From Dyadobacter sp. CY343 (GTDB lineage: Bacteria > Bacteroidota > Bacteroidia > Cytophagales > Spirosomataceae): DNA of 64,000 bases. How positions within the stretch are numbered: position 1 is the first letter of the stretch; every line of letters begins with the position of its first letter. Where the stretch lies: assembly GCF_021390335.1 (NCBI RefSeq), contig NZ_JAJUXK010000010.1, positions 1 through 64,000 on the forward strand. The letters are read 5' to 3'. This document shows positions 45,501 through 53,074 of the stretch, piece by piece. The notes under the pieces are model-generated. The model did not search any database, was not told the DNA's origin, and was given only the letters and a program-made list of their open reading frames with translations. The position numbers and the translations under genes are program-made.

Positions 45501-46025
45501 CAGCGCTTCAATTCCATCCTGCAAATCCTCGGCAAACTGTTTGAGCTGTTTCAGTGAATAATTTCCGGCAATGTTCACGTTCATGATCGGGAACTCCGAA
45601 AAGTTCACATCCTGCGCGGTAGGGCCGGTATCCAGGTTTTGTGGTAAATCGGTTTTTGCTTTATCGATCGCGTCGCGGACCCGCTGCAATGCGACTTCCA
45701 CGGCTACATCCGGCGTAAATTCAACCAGGATCACGGATACATCCTGCAATGCATTGGATTTGATCTTTTTAACCCCGCTCAGCGATTTAAGCTGCTTTTC
45801 GATGGGTTTGTTGATCGTGTTCTCGATATCGGCAGGCGCAGTTCCAAAGTAAACGGTATTGATGTAGATCTGCGGGATCTTGATATCCGGGAACTGCTCT
45901 TTGGGCAGGTTATTGTAAACCATAAACCCGGCCAGCGTGATGATGAACGTAAAGATGTAGATCGTCGTCCGATTCTCTACGCACCAGTTGGTAAAACCAA
46001 GGGTTTTGTATTCGCTAAATTTCAT
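42594..46025 (-). CDS. RND efflux transporter, inner-membrane pump
   Basis: The 1143-aa protein has the RND layout: first helix near residues 23-40, periplasmic porter domains with PEQFPDI-like KEQFPDIKIPQIYINTVYFG, the central membrane block with GIGLVVDDAIVVIENTHRLF (proton-relay Asp pair), an inserted hydrophobic region near 505-560, and the second porter and membrane halves ending in FGLTFSTVLTLILVPCMYYV. It belongs to the HAE1/AcrB-like group and would pump lipophilic compounds by proton motive force. The operon order is TetR, TolC, MFP, RND; it starts 30 bases after the MFP gene. Confidence 0.95.
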   Translation of the reverse strand: MKFSEYKTLGFTNWCVENRTTIYIFTFIITLAGFMVYNNLPKEQFPDIKIPQIYINTVYFGTAPADIENTINKPIEKQLKSLSGVKKIKSNALQDVSVILVEFTPDVAVEVALQRVRDAIDKAKTDLPQNLDTGPTAQDVNFSEFPIMNVNIAGNYSLKQLKQFAEDLQDGIEALPEITRVDILGALNREIQINVNLDRMRSTGLTFYDIQTAIQGENINVSGGELNVEGVRRTLRVKGEYTNVADMANIRIRTATGATIRLGDVADVRDDFEEQQDFARLANKSVITLNVIKRSGENLVAAADKIEETIADFKENRFPPGLDINITADQSIQTRADLHDLINTVILGFIFVVMVLMFFMGVRDAIFVGLSVPLSALVAFVMMPIIGPLVGTEFTLNTIVLFAFLLGIGLVVDDAIVVIENTHRLFNNHKDWTIQQAVKAAAGEVFIPVLSGTLTTIAPFFPLLFWTGIVGEFMKFMPLTLIITLGASLFVAYVMNPVFAVSFMGRHDDEKEAHDTSFKAIRRPVIILGVAALIGYLVDRGIGNFIVFILVLWIFNHYILTPRVLVPFQDRLLPALKNNYRKLIDWLLRGWRPVVAIVSMLVLLVATFIITGIAQPKVLFFPSGDPDYVYVYAKMPIGTDARVTDSVTKIIEKKVFDVLEKEKAMDMVNSVIANVGKNAGDPYNPDRAATPHKSKITVAFVYGTERGGRSSEAILRKIRAAVAGIPGAEISVEREAVGPPTGKPISIEISGDEFEQLQALEKTVLKRVEQSGIEGIDQLRSDLVTNKPEIVIDIDREKAQREGISSQQVALAVRTALFGLEVSKFRDDKDEYPIMVRLEKDDREQIEKLLSLNVVYRDMNMGGALRQVPITSVANIHYSTTFSQINRQDQQRIVTLGSDVLPGYNANEIVAQIQTLIEDMEVPNGYTIKMGGEQEEQNESMAFLGTAFGAAILLIYLILATQFNSVVKPFIIFFTIVLSLIGVLLGFVIFKKDFSVIMSGVGIIALAGIVVKNGILLIEFIEELRGRGYPMREAIIEGGAIRLTPVLLTASAAVLGLVPLALGITVDFVGLFRDLEPDLIIGGPSSIFWNILAWTIIFGLTFSTVLTLILVPCMYYVNERVREKWFRKGKQEVVNPNWQNETI

Positions 46026-46055
46026 AAAAAGCTAATGTTGAATGGTTTTTTGCTA

Positions 46056-47189
46056 TCAAAAACTAATCGGCTGACCATCTGAAACTTCCTGGTAGCCTAG
46101 CGTAATCAGCTGGTCGCCGGCAGTAAGCCCCGAAAGGATTTCGATCTTCCCATTATAGCTCAAACCCGTTTTTACTTCGCGGGCTCTGGCAATCTTTTTG
46201 TTTCCCTCTGTCACTGCCACGTACACCACATTGCCTTTTTCCGTGCTCTGAACATAGTTCTGATCAATAGCCAGCGCATTTTTACTGATCGCGTCGTTGA
46301 TCTGCACATTGGCCATCATATTGGGCTTAATATCCTTGTTAGACGGAAGATTGGCCTCGATCGTAAAAGTTCTTGAAAGCGGATCCACGGCAGTACTTAC
46401 AAATGAAACCCGCGCCTTGTATTCTTTTTTTAGGTCGGGAAATTTCACGATTACCTCGTCCCCTTTTTTAACACTGGCAGCATAGGTATCAGATACTTTC
46501 GCAGACACTTTGAGGTTGCTCAGGTTGACGATCCGGACCACGCCCATTCCGGGAGAAGCCGTTTCGCCCACTTTCACATTAACCATATCCACTACCCCCG
46601 CCATTGGAGAGACGATATTGGTTTGCGAAAGCTGTGCATTCAAAGTACTCATTCTTCTTTCCAGCGATTCTTTGTTATTTTTCGCCTGGAGAAACTGGAT
46701 CTCGGTACCTATTTTCTGGTCCCAAAGATTTTTTTGTTTCTCATAGATCGTATTGGCTAGGCTCATCTGGGTTTTCAATTCTTCCACAGATTCCTGCAGT
46801 AAGCTATTGTCGATCTTGCCGATGGTGGTTCCCGCCTTTACATAATCACCTTCTTTTACATTCATCGCGACTACCACGCCGCCTGCCTTAGGCGTAACCA
46901 TCACGTTGTTCTTGGCGTCGACGGTACCCTGAAGTTCTACAAAGTGACGGAATGTTTCGGCTTTCAAAGTATCAATGGATACGGGCTTGATCCTGGCCTC
47001 AGCTGCCTTTTTAGGGTCGAGTTTAGTGATCTCAGATTCGAGTGCCTTGATCTGCTTTTCTTTTTCAGCCTGTTCAGTTTTCAGTTTGGCTAGCTCTTCT
47101 TTTTTGCCTGCCAGATCATTTTTTTTCTCACCTCCGCATGAAGCAAGTATCGTAGCCAGGGCGCCTATCAGTAAAATATGTCTTTTCAT
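46056..47189 (-). CDS. RND efflux periplasmic adaptor (MFP), lipoprotein
   Basis: From ATG 47189 the protein is 377 aa and starts MKRHILLIGALATILASCGG, a lipoprotein signal with Cys18; an ATG eight codons earlier would weaken it. Next come a short coiled coil (about 22-55), the first beta-barrel/lipoyl half with GGVVVAMNVKEGDYVKAGTT, a helical hairpin (about 110-175), the second lipoyl half and membrane-proximal domain ending QLITLGYQEVSDGQPISF. It links the RND pump to the TolC channel. The gene lies between them in the operon. Confidence 0.95.
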   Translation of the reverse strand: MKRHILLIGALATILASCGGEKKNDLAGKKEELAKLKTEQAEKEKQIKALESEITKLDPKKAAEARIKPVSIDTLKAETFRHFVELQGTVDAKNNVMVTPKAGGVVVAMNVKEGDYVKAGTTIGKIDNSLLQESVEELKTQMSLANTIYEKQKNLWDQKIGTEIQFLQAKNNKESLERRMSTLNAQLSQTNIVSPMAGVVDMVNVKVGETASPGMGVVRIVNLSNLKVSAKVSDTYAASVKKGDEVIVKFPDLKKEYKARVSFVSTAVDPLSRTFTIEANLPSNKDIKPNMMANVQINDAISKNALAIDQNYVQSTEKGNVVYVAVTEGNKKIARAREVKTGLSYNGKIEILSGLTAGDQLITLGYQEVSDGQPISF

Positions 47190-47231
47190 GGTATTAGTAA
47201 GTAGCTGTTTCAAGTTTTGTAAGTGTTAAGG

Positions 47232-48608
47232 TCAATTTCCTGTTTCGGTATAAAGTTCGCCCTTTGCTCTGCTGAGATCCACTTTGGCGATCATCAGGTC
47301 GTACAGCGCGGTGAAATAGTTGGTCTGTGCTTCTTTCAGTGACGATTCCGCATTGATCACCTCAATGTTCGAGCCTACGCCTTCTTTGTATTTGATTTTG
47401 GAAACCCGCACGATCTCTTCTGCCAATTGCAGGTTCCGCTGTTGTGTTTCCAGTGTGGCGAATGCATTTTTGATATTGATCGTGGCCTGATTAGTTTCCA
47501 GATCGATGGATTGTTTGAGCAGCGACTGGCTGTTTTTGATCTTGTCCAATGCAATTTTCCGCTGGTCGAGCTGGTACTTTTTTGTAAAACCATCGAAAAT
47601 CGGAATGTTCACATTCAATGCTACCAATGCATTGTTGAACCATCTCGTGGAGAACAAATTAGCAAATGTACTCTGACCGTTGTTGTGGCCATAACTTGCG
47701 TTAAGCGACACACTTGGAAGATACCCCGCGCGCACATTCCGGATATCTAATCCTGCGAGTTTTTCCTGCGTATCCAGCAGCGAAAATTCAATGCGGTTGC
47801 TGTAATTCAGCTCAGCGCCGGAGAAGGAAGATTTCAGGGAATCGATGTTCACTGCATTGATATCGTCAATCAGCTTGATCGGTTCGTTGGCCGGCATTCC
47901 CATCTGGTATTTCAGCAATGCATAACTCAGCTCGATGAGGTTCTGCACTTTCTGCCGTTCGGTTTGCAGGTTATTGATCTGCACTTCGAGCCGGTTCACA
48001 TCCAGAAGTTCAACGAAGCCGCTGGCATTCATAGCCTTGGTTTCGCGCATGAGCGAATCTACCCGGGAAATGTTTAGATCGAGCAGCTTAGCGCGTTCTT
48101 CCGCAACCTGAGCTGAGTAATAAGCCTTCGTAACCGCCTCTGCCACCTGTACTCTCGAAGAAGTAGTGCTCTTTTGTGCCAGCTCACGGTAAGTTGCCGC
48201 CGCCTTTAAACCGATAAAATAAGAACCGTTAAAAATGAGCTGATTTAACGTCGCCGAAGCGGTTCCGAGATACCTTACCCCAAATTCGATCGCAACAGGT
48301 TCAGCAGTAGCGGGTACACTTGGGCCGCCAAACTCACCGGGAGGGAGGAAAAATCGCTGGATGATCAGGTTATCGGTCAGGTTGAAGTTGGCACTAACCT
48401 GAGGCAACCCGGCCGCCCTGATTTCGCCGATCCTGGCCTCCGCAGAAACTGCGTCGAGCTGGGCATTTTTGATATTCAGGTTGTTCTTGATCGCGTAATC
48501 GACTGCCTGTTTCAGTGAAAAACCTCCGTCCTGCGCATACAGCGGGACATAACTCAATAATATCGCCAGCAGTACCAGACTGCGGCGCGTGATCCGTTCA
48601 TTTTTCAT
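47232..48608 (-). CDS. TolC-family outer-membrane efflux protein
   Basis: The 458-aa protein (from ATG 48608, MKNERITRRS) has a signal peptide cleaved after YVPLYAQ and the TolC architecture of two repeats of helices and strands: SLKQAVDYAIKNNLNIKNAQ at the start and ESSLKEAQTNYFTALYDLMI near the end. It forms the outer-membrane exit duct for the RND pump. The start overlaps the last 11 bases of the tetR gene, indicating translational coupling. A start five codons earlier (48623) is possible. Confidence 0.93.
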   Translation of the reverse strand: MKNERITRRSLVLLAILLSYVPLYAQDGGFSLKQAVDYAIKNNLNIKNAQLDAVSAEARIGEIRAAGLPQVSANFNLTDNLIIQRFFLPPGEFGGPSVPATAEPVAIEFGVRYLGTASATLNQLIFNGSYFIGLKAAATYRELAQKSTTSSRVQVAEAVTKAYYSAQVAEERAKLLDLNISRVDSLMRETKAMNASGFVELLDVNRLEVQINNLQTERQKVQNLIELSYALLKYQMGMPANEPIKLIDDINAVNIDSLKSSFSGAELNYSNRIEFSLLDTQEKLAGLDIRNVRAGYLPSVSLNASYGHNNGQSTFANLFSTRWFNNALVALNVNIPIFDGFTKKYQLDQRKIALDKIKNSQSLLKQSIDLETNQATINIKNAFATLETQQRNLQLAEEIVRVSKIKYKEGVGSNIEVINAESSLKEAQTNYFTALYDLMIAKVDLSRAKGELYTETGN

Positions 48609-49224
48609 GGGTATTGATTTCAATTGCTGATTTATCTTTTATGGTGTTATAATTTTCAAATCCTTTCTCCGATAAGACGCCTCTCAGGAAATGGTGTACG
48701 AATTCCATCTGAATGTGCATCAGATCAAATTTTTTGAGCGGAAAAATAGTCGGGTCGAAACCCATTACGACCTGCTCGATGCGCAGTAGTGAGAGTACTT
48801 CCACATCAATATCCGGCCGGTACAGTCCAAGCTCGATGCCCGATTTCAGGTTGTCGCGAATGCTTTTGAGAATATATTCATGTTTATAAGTTTGAAACAG
48901 GTCCCATGCTGCGGGGTAATACTTTTTCAGATCGTATAAAAAAGTTGGGTTCATATTTGCCATCGTTTCCCGCATCTGAACCGAGGCGTAAAGCATTTGT
49001 TCAATCGGATTGGAAGCCTGCGAGTCCAGCATTTCCATATCACATTTTTGAGACTTGATTTCTTCCTGGATAACCAATGCCAGAATTGCTTCTTTGTCCG
49101 AGTAATGCTGATAGATAGTCCGTTTAGAGATGCCCAGATCCCTGGCAATATCATCCATCGTAACGCTCTTGATACCGTAGCGCCAAAACAGATTCAAAGC
49201 TGATTTTATAATTCGATCTTTCAC
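48598..49224 (-). CDS. TetR/AcrR-family regulator of the efflux operon
   Basis: The 208-aa protein starts at GTG 49224. Residues 1-50 are the TetR DNA-binding domain: IIKSALNLFWRYGIKSVTMD then DIARDLGISKRTIYQHYSDK. The rest is a helical ligand domain of normal length. It is the first gene of the operon and overlaps the TolC gene. A near-perfect inverted repeat upstream (49253-49297) could be its operator, so it probably represses itself and the pump until an inducer binds. The inducer is unknown. Confidence 0.93.
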   Translation of the reverse strand: MKDRIIKSALNLFWRYGIKSVTMDDIARDLGISKRTIYQHYSDKEAILALVIQEEIKSQKCDMEMLDSQASNPIEQMLYASVQMRETMANMNPTFLYDLKKYYPAAWDLFQTYKHEYILKSIRDNLKSGIELGLYRPDIDVEVLSLLRIEQVVMGFDPTIFPLKKFDLMHIQMEFVHHFLRGVLSEKGFENYNTIKDKSAIEINTHEK

Positions 49225-49229
49225 GGAGG

Positions 49230-49297
49230 CAAATTTGAAATATTCGAATGATAAAAACTACGAAAACTCTGTGAATTTTTAAAGTTTTCTAGTTTTT
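49230..49297 (-). promoter_or_regulatory. Candidate promoter and operator of the tetR-efflux operon
   Basis: A 16-base arm AAAAACTACGAAAACT at 49253-49268 and an inverted 15-base arm AGTTTTCTAGTTTTT at 49283-49297 differ by one missing base. Each arm itself contains two AAAACT-like half-sites. Nearer the gene, CAAATTTG at 49230-49237 is one base off the Bacteroidota -7 consensus TAnnTTTG. The repeat therefore lies at or above the expected -33 region, a sensible place for a TetR operator. Confidence 0.5.
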
Positions 49298-49764
49298 CCT
49301 TCATTTACTGCATTTCTTTCTATGCCAATGCTTTATAAAGCTGCTTCAATGTGTTGCAGATCACCTTTGGACAGCGTCGCACCACTTATTTTTACATAAT
49401 ATCATATACCAGGGGCCTTTTTCGCAAGCATACGAGAAATGATAACAATAACTTAATTTGTATTATTTCCTGAATAACTAGTGCCATATTATCGGCGGGA
49501 GGAAGGGTGTTTTTTCGGATAAAGAGCTTTTCGGTCTGGCTCCGGGCTTAAAAGTAGCCACTCTTGGTCCGGATGGTCAATCAAAAAATTCTTAAACGGA
49601 GTATTTGAGGTATGAACCTTTGAAAACGGCCGATAAAACGTTGCATGAAGGGAATGATTTCATTGTGAACAGTGTTTGGAAATGACGCACATTCTATCCA
49701 AATTTCGCGTCTTTTTATTTCCATTTACTTATAAGTCCATCATTACAACCGCGACGAGCATATA
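49298..49764. other. Intergenic region before the decarboxylase gene
   Basis: About 470 bases with no supported gene. It should hold the promoter of the decarboxylase gene; no box was recognised. Confidence 0.5.
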
Positions 49765-51252
49765 ATGAAAAGCAGCTACATTGACCTTATTGAGCAGACG
49801 TTCGAATTTCCCACAATGGAATTTAATGTTGATAATAATGAATTGCTGTTCAACAATGTACCTCTGATGGAGATCATCAGGGAGCACGGTACGCCCCTTA
49901 AAATAAATTATTTACCTAAAATCGGGGAGCATATTGAGAATGCGAATATGTTCTTCAGGAATGCTTTCAAGAGGCACAATTACAAGGGTACTTATACCTA
50001 TTGTTATTGTACAAAATCATCGCATTTCAGCTTCGTGCTGGAAGAGGCGTTGAAGCATAACATTCATATTGAGACTTCATCTGCGTTTGATATCCCCATT
50101 ATTCGCGAGCTATACCGCCGCGGCAAGGTCACTAAGAGTACCTACATCCTTGCAAACGGTTACAAATTGCCTCGTTACACGCAATACCTCAGTGAGCTGA
50201 TCAACGAAGGTTTCAATGTGGTCCCTATTCTGGATAACCTCAAAGAAATCGAATCTTACGAGCAGCAGGTAACTGCGGATACTGTGAATTTCGGGATGCG
50301 TATTGCGACGGATGAAGAACCTAATTTTGCATTCTATACGTCACGTCTGGGTATTCGGTACCACGATGTGCAGCAGCTTTATAAAGAGAAAATTGAGCCG
50401 AATCCCCGGTTTAAACTCAAAATGCTGCACTTCTTTATCAACACCGGTATCAAGGACAGCGCGTATTACTGGAGTGAGCTCACCCGGTTTATGTTCAAAT
50501 ATTGCGAAATGCAAAAGATCTGCCCTGAGCTCGATTCGATCGATATCGGCGGCGGTTTACCGATCCAAACTTCTTTGCAGGCTGGTTACGATTACCAGCA
50601 GATGATTGACGAGATCATTGAAAATATCCAGTGGATCTGTAACAAGAACAACGTTCCTGTCCCACATATTTTTACTGAATTCGGTAGCTATACAGTCGGT
50701 GAAAGTGGCGCGGTAATCTATGAGATCATTGATAAAAAGCTGCAAAATGACAAGGAGCTCTGGTATATGATCAACGGATCGTTTATTACGCAGCTTCCGG
50801 ATTCGTGGGGTATGAACCAAAAGTACATCATGCTCCCGATCAATAACTGGGACAGTCCTTACCAAAAAGTGAACCTGGGCGGGCTGACCTGTGATTCGCA
50901 GGATTTTTATAACAGCGAAATGCACAGTGCGGATTTGTATATGCCTATTTTCGAGGAAGAGACTGAAAAGCAATATATCGGCTTTTTTCACACCGGGGCT
51001 TATCAGGAATCACTGGGCGGTTACGGAGGTATTCAGCACTGCCTGATACCAGCTCCGAAACACGTTTTAGTGGACAAGGACGAAGATGGGAAGATTACCA
51101 CGCGCGTATTTGCCGAAGAGCAGAACAGCGATTCAATGCTGCGTATTCTGGGCTTTAAAGAAGAGCCTTTTATAAGTCAGATTAATAACAACGACGGAAA
51201 AGAAGACGCGCCGGAAGAGGTCGAAGAAGAATTGGTCGAAACAAAAATTTAA
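49765..51252 (+). CDS. Arginine decarboxylase-type fold-III PLP enzyme
   Basis: The 495-aa protein has the alanine-racemase-like barrel of fold-III decarboxylases: PLP Lys84 in YCTKSSHFSF, the phosphate-binding glycines DIGGGLPIQ near residue 262, and HTGAYQESLGGYGGIQHCLI near the C-terminus. Bacteroidota homologues are annotated as biosynthetic arginine decarboxylase, making agmatine for polyamine synthesis in the cytoplasm. It is shorter than E. coli SpeA (about 630-660 aa) and lacks the inserted helical domain. The C-terminal tail is acidic (EDAPEEVEEELVE). It is monocistronic and ends in a strong terminator. Substrate specificity is inferred. Confidence 0.75.
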   Translation: MKSSYIDLIEQTFEFPTMEFNVDNNELLFNNVPLMEIIREHGTPLKINYLPKIGEHIENANMFFRNAFKRHNYKGTYTYCYCTKSSHFSFVLEEALKHNIHIETSSAFDIPIIRELYRRGKVTKSTYILANGYKLPRYTQYLSELINEGFNVVPILDNLKEIESYEQQVTADTVNFGMRIATDEEPNFAFYTSRLGIRYHDVQQLYKEKIEPNPRFKLKMLHFFINTGIKDSAYYWSELTRFMFKYCEMQKICPELDSIDIGGGLPIQTSLQAGYDYQQMIDEIIENIQWICNKNNVPVPHIFTEFGSYTVGESGAVIYEIIDKKLQNDKELWYMINGSFITQLPDSWGMNQKYIMLPINNWDSPYQKVNLGGLTCDSQDFYNSEMHSADLYMPIFEEETEKQYIGFFHTGAYQESLGGYGGIQHCLIPAPKHVLVDKDEDGKITTRVFAEEQNSDSMLRILGFKEEPFISQINNNDGKEDAPEEVEEELVETKI

Positions 51253-51268
51253 TACGCTGGATATAAAG

Positions 51269-51325
51269 TTCTTTGAATGAGTTCGTTATTAGTCACATTC
51301 TAACTCTCATTCAAAGAATTTTTTT
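51269..51325 (+). terminator. Rho-independent terminator after the decarboxylase gene
   Basis: A 13-bp perfect stem (51269-51281 with 51306-51318, TTCTTTGAATGAG/CTCATTCAAAGAA) is followed by seven T (51319-51325). It begins 16 bases after the stop codon. Confidence 0.92.
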
Positions 51326-51326
51326 A

Positions 51327-51335
51327 TATTTTTAC
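51327..51335 (+). promoter_or_regulatory. Candidate -7 box TATTTTTAC upstream of the small lipoprotein
   Basis: TATTTTTACGG lies 27 bases before the ATG of the 42-aa lipoprotein. The same box occurs 35 bases before the GH3 gene and, as TATTTTTAC, 31 bases before the ornithine aminotransferase gene. It differs from the Bacteroidota -7 consensus TAnnTTTG only at the last base. Confidence 0.45.
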
Positions 51336-51363
51336 GGTGACAAAAACTTTATACGAACGGAAA

Positions 51364-51492
51364 ATGAAGAAAATCTTAGTTCTGGTTGCGATTTGCGGAA
51401 CATTGGCAGCCTCAGCTTGCACGAAACATGCTTGTCCTGCTTACGGTTCAGTTCAAACAGCACCACAGGCTGCGCCGGTAGTAAAGGCCTAA
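51364..51492 (+). CDS. 42-aa cysteine-containing lipoprotein
   Basis: A short gene with ATG at 51364 and TAA at 51490-51492. The product starts MKKILVLVAICGTLAASACT, a textbook lipoprotein signal with lipobox AASAC (Cys19), leaving a mature peptide of only 24 residues, beginning CTKHACPAYGSVQ, then Gln/Ala/Pro-rich. It has its own candidate promoter between the decarboxylase terminator and the ATG. The 3' end overlaps the convergent GmhB-like gene by four bases. No family recognised; tiny lipoproteins with a second Cys are known in Bacteroidota but unassigned. Confidence 0.75.
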   Translation: MKKILVLVAICGTLAASACTKHACPAYGSVQTAPQAAPVVKA

Positions 51493-52019
51493 TTTGCAGT
51501 TTGTAATATAATATGCGCAGCTTCCAATAAACTGGCTGCCGCATAATCTCCCTCTGAACTTTCTTTTTCAGGAACAATCTGAATTGTTCTCACACCCGCT
51601 TTTTTACCAGCTTCCATATCTCTGTCCCTGTCGCCGATCATCCACGATTGGTCCGGGTCAATATCATATTTCGTTATTGCTTTTTCCAGCATTAAAGAAC
51701 CTGGCTTCCGGGAAAGTGAAGCGCCGGAGTATTCCGGATGGTAAGGTGAAAAGTAAATATCATCCAATGCATTTCCCGAAGCTTGTTGCATTGCTTCATG
51801 AATTGCATACACGTTTTCGGCTTTATACAAACCTTTCGCAATCCCGGCCTGGTTGGTGACAACTATCAGGAGATAACCTGCCTTTTTGAGCATTTGGAGC
51901 GCTTCCGGCACACCTTCCAGGATAACAAGCTCTTTTAGGTCGTAAGTATAATTGGTACAATCCTCGTTGAGCACACCGTCGCGGTCGAGGAAAACGCATT
52001 TTGTTTTTAATGAGGACAT
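51489..52019 (-). CDS. gmhB: HAD-IIIA phosphatase, GmhB-like (heptose bisphosphate phosphatase)
   Basis: The 176-aa protein matches the GmhB/HisB-N family: FLDRDGVLNED (nucleophile Asp), VVTNQAGIAKG, SRKPGS (motif III Lys) and MIGDRDRDMEAGKKAGV. GmhB removes the 7-phosphate of D-glycero-D-manno-heptose 1,7-bisphosphate on the way to LPS heptose. The zinc loop, normally C-x-H with C-x-C before RKP, is here SPYHPEYSGASLSRKP with no Cys, so the zinc site is lost. The gene overlaps the hemE stop by one base. The symbol is given with reserve because of the altered loop. Confidence 0.75.
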   Translation of the reverse strand: MSSLKTKCVFLDRDGVLNEDCTNYTYDLKELVILEGVPEALQMLKKAGYLLIVVTNQAGIAKGLYKAENVYAIHEAMQQASGNALDDIYFSPYHPEYSGASLSRKPGSLMLEKAITKYDIDPDQSWMIGDRDRDMEAGKKAGVRTIQIVPEKESSEGDYAAASLLEAAHIILQTAN

Positions 52020-53047
52020 TACAGACTTGAATATTCTTTGACAGATTCGATGAAGCAGCGGACTTTGTCCGGATCTGTATCCGGATAAACGCCGTGGCCG
52101 AGGTTGGCGATATATCGCTGGGTACTAAACTGTTCCAGCATTTTCTTTACCTCTATTTTAATCTGATCGTAGGATGCGTACAACACGCAAGGATCCAGGT
52201 TTCCCTGTAAAGTTTTGTTCGGAATGAGTTCGCGTGACTCGCGGATATCCATATTCCAGTCAAGCCCCACCACTTCACAGCTCAGTTCACTGATCTCTTT
52301 TCTTGCAAAGAAAGCACCTTTGGCAAAAACCGTCACAGGCACTTCATTAATCGCGTCGCAGATCTGCTTGATGTAGGGGAGTGAAAAAATCCGGTACTGT
52401 TCGGGAGACAGAATCCCTGCCCAGGAATCGAATATCTGCACCAAATTGGCGCCGGCAACCACCTGCGCTTTCAGGTAGGCGATCGTGCTGTCTGTTATTT
52501 TTTGAAGCAATGCATGAGAAAACTCAGGATCTGCGTACAAATGCTTTTTTGCCACTGAAAAGGTTTTCGAGCCTTTTCCTTCTGTCATATAACAGAAAAT
52601 AGTAAAAGGCGCACCTGCAAATCCGATTAAGGGAACCCTGTTTTCCAAACCTTGTTTTGTGATCTTAATGGCGTCGAGGACATATTTCAGATCGGTTTCT
52701 GGTTCGGCTACGTGCAGCTTTTCGAGATCCTTCATCGAATGCACGGTCGCGGGAAAAACAGGCCCGCGCTGCTCTACCATTTCGTAAGGCAGCCCCATTG
52801 CTTCGGGTACCACCAGGATATCTGAAAATATAATCGCTGCATCAACGCCCAGCAAATCAACGGGTTGCAACGTTACTTCGGCAGCAAGTTCCGGCGTAGT
52901 CGCCAATTGAATAAAACTTCCTGCTTTTTCTCTGACCGCACGATATTCAGCCAAAATCCGGCCCGCTTGCCGCATCATCCAAACCGGCGTCCGCTCCGTT
53001 TTCTCGCCCCGCGCCGCTCGAAGCAAAAGATCATTTTTGAGTTCCAT
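52019..53047 (-). CDS. hemE: Uroporphyrinogen decarboxylase
   Basis: The 342-aa protein has the HemE signatures [16 protein letters not shown] near residues 22-37 (catalytic Arg residues) and [20 protein letters not shown] in the middle, plus GLDWNMDI and [11 protein letters not shown], with the final [13 protein letters not shown]. It converts uroporphyrinogen III to coproporphyrinogen III in haem synthesis in the cytoplasm. It starts 27 bases after the TonB receptor stop and overlaps the GmhB-like gene by one base. A TACCTTTG box just before the ATG suggests its own promoter. Confidence 0.97.
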   Translation of the reverse strand: MELKNDLLLRAARGEKTERTPVWMMRQAGRILAEYRAVREKAGSFIQLATTPELAAEVTLQPVDLLGVDAAIIFSDILVVPEAMGLPYEMVEQRGPVFPATVHSMKDLEKLHVAEPETDLKYVLDAIKITKQGLENRVPLIGFAGAPFTIFCYMTEGKGSKTFSVAKKHLYADPEFSHALLQKITDSTIAYLKAQVVAGANLVQIFDSWAGILSPEQYRIFSLPYIKQICDAINEVPVTVFAKGAFFARKEISELSCEVVGLDWNMDIRESRELIPNKTLQGNLDPCVLYASYDQIKIEVKKMLEQFSTQRYIANLGHGVYPDTDPDKVRCFIESVKEYSSL

Positions 53048-53051
53048 GCGG

Positions 53052-53059
53052 CAAAGGTA
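53052..53059 (-). promoter_or_regulatory. Candidate -7 box before hemE
   Basis: On the minus strand TACCTTTG exactly fits the Bacteroidota consensus TAnnTTTG, only 4 bases before the hemE ATG, with TTTTG 16 bases further upstream. If used, the transcript would be nearly leaderless. Confidence 0.35.
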
Positions 53060-53074
53060 GCCAGAAAGTCGAAA

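Noticed and set aside
43402-45557. Several + strand open frames of 190-270 codons
   Set aside because: They lie opposite the RND pump gene, and their composition (runs of basic or Ser-rich residues, no motifs) is that of antisense shadows.
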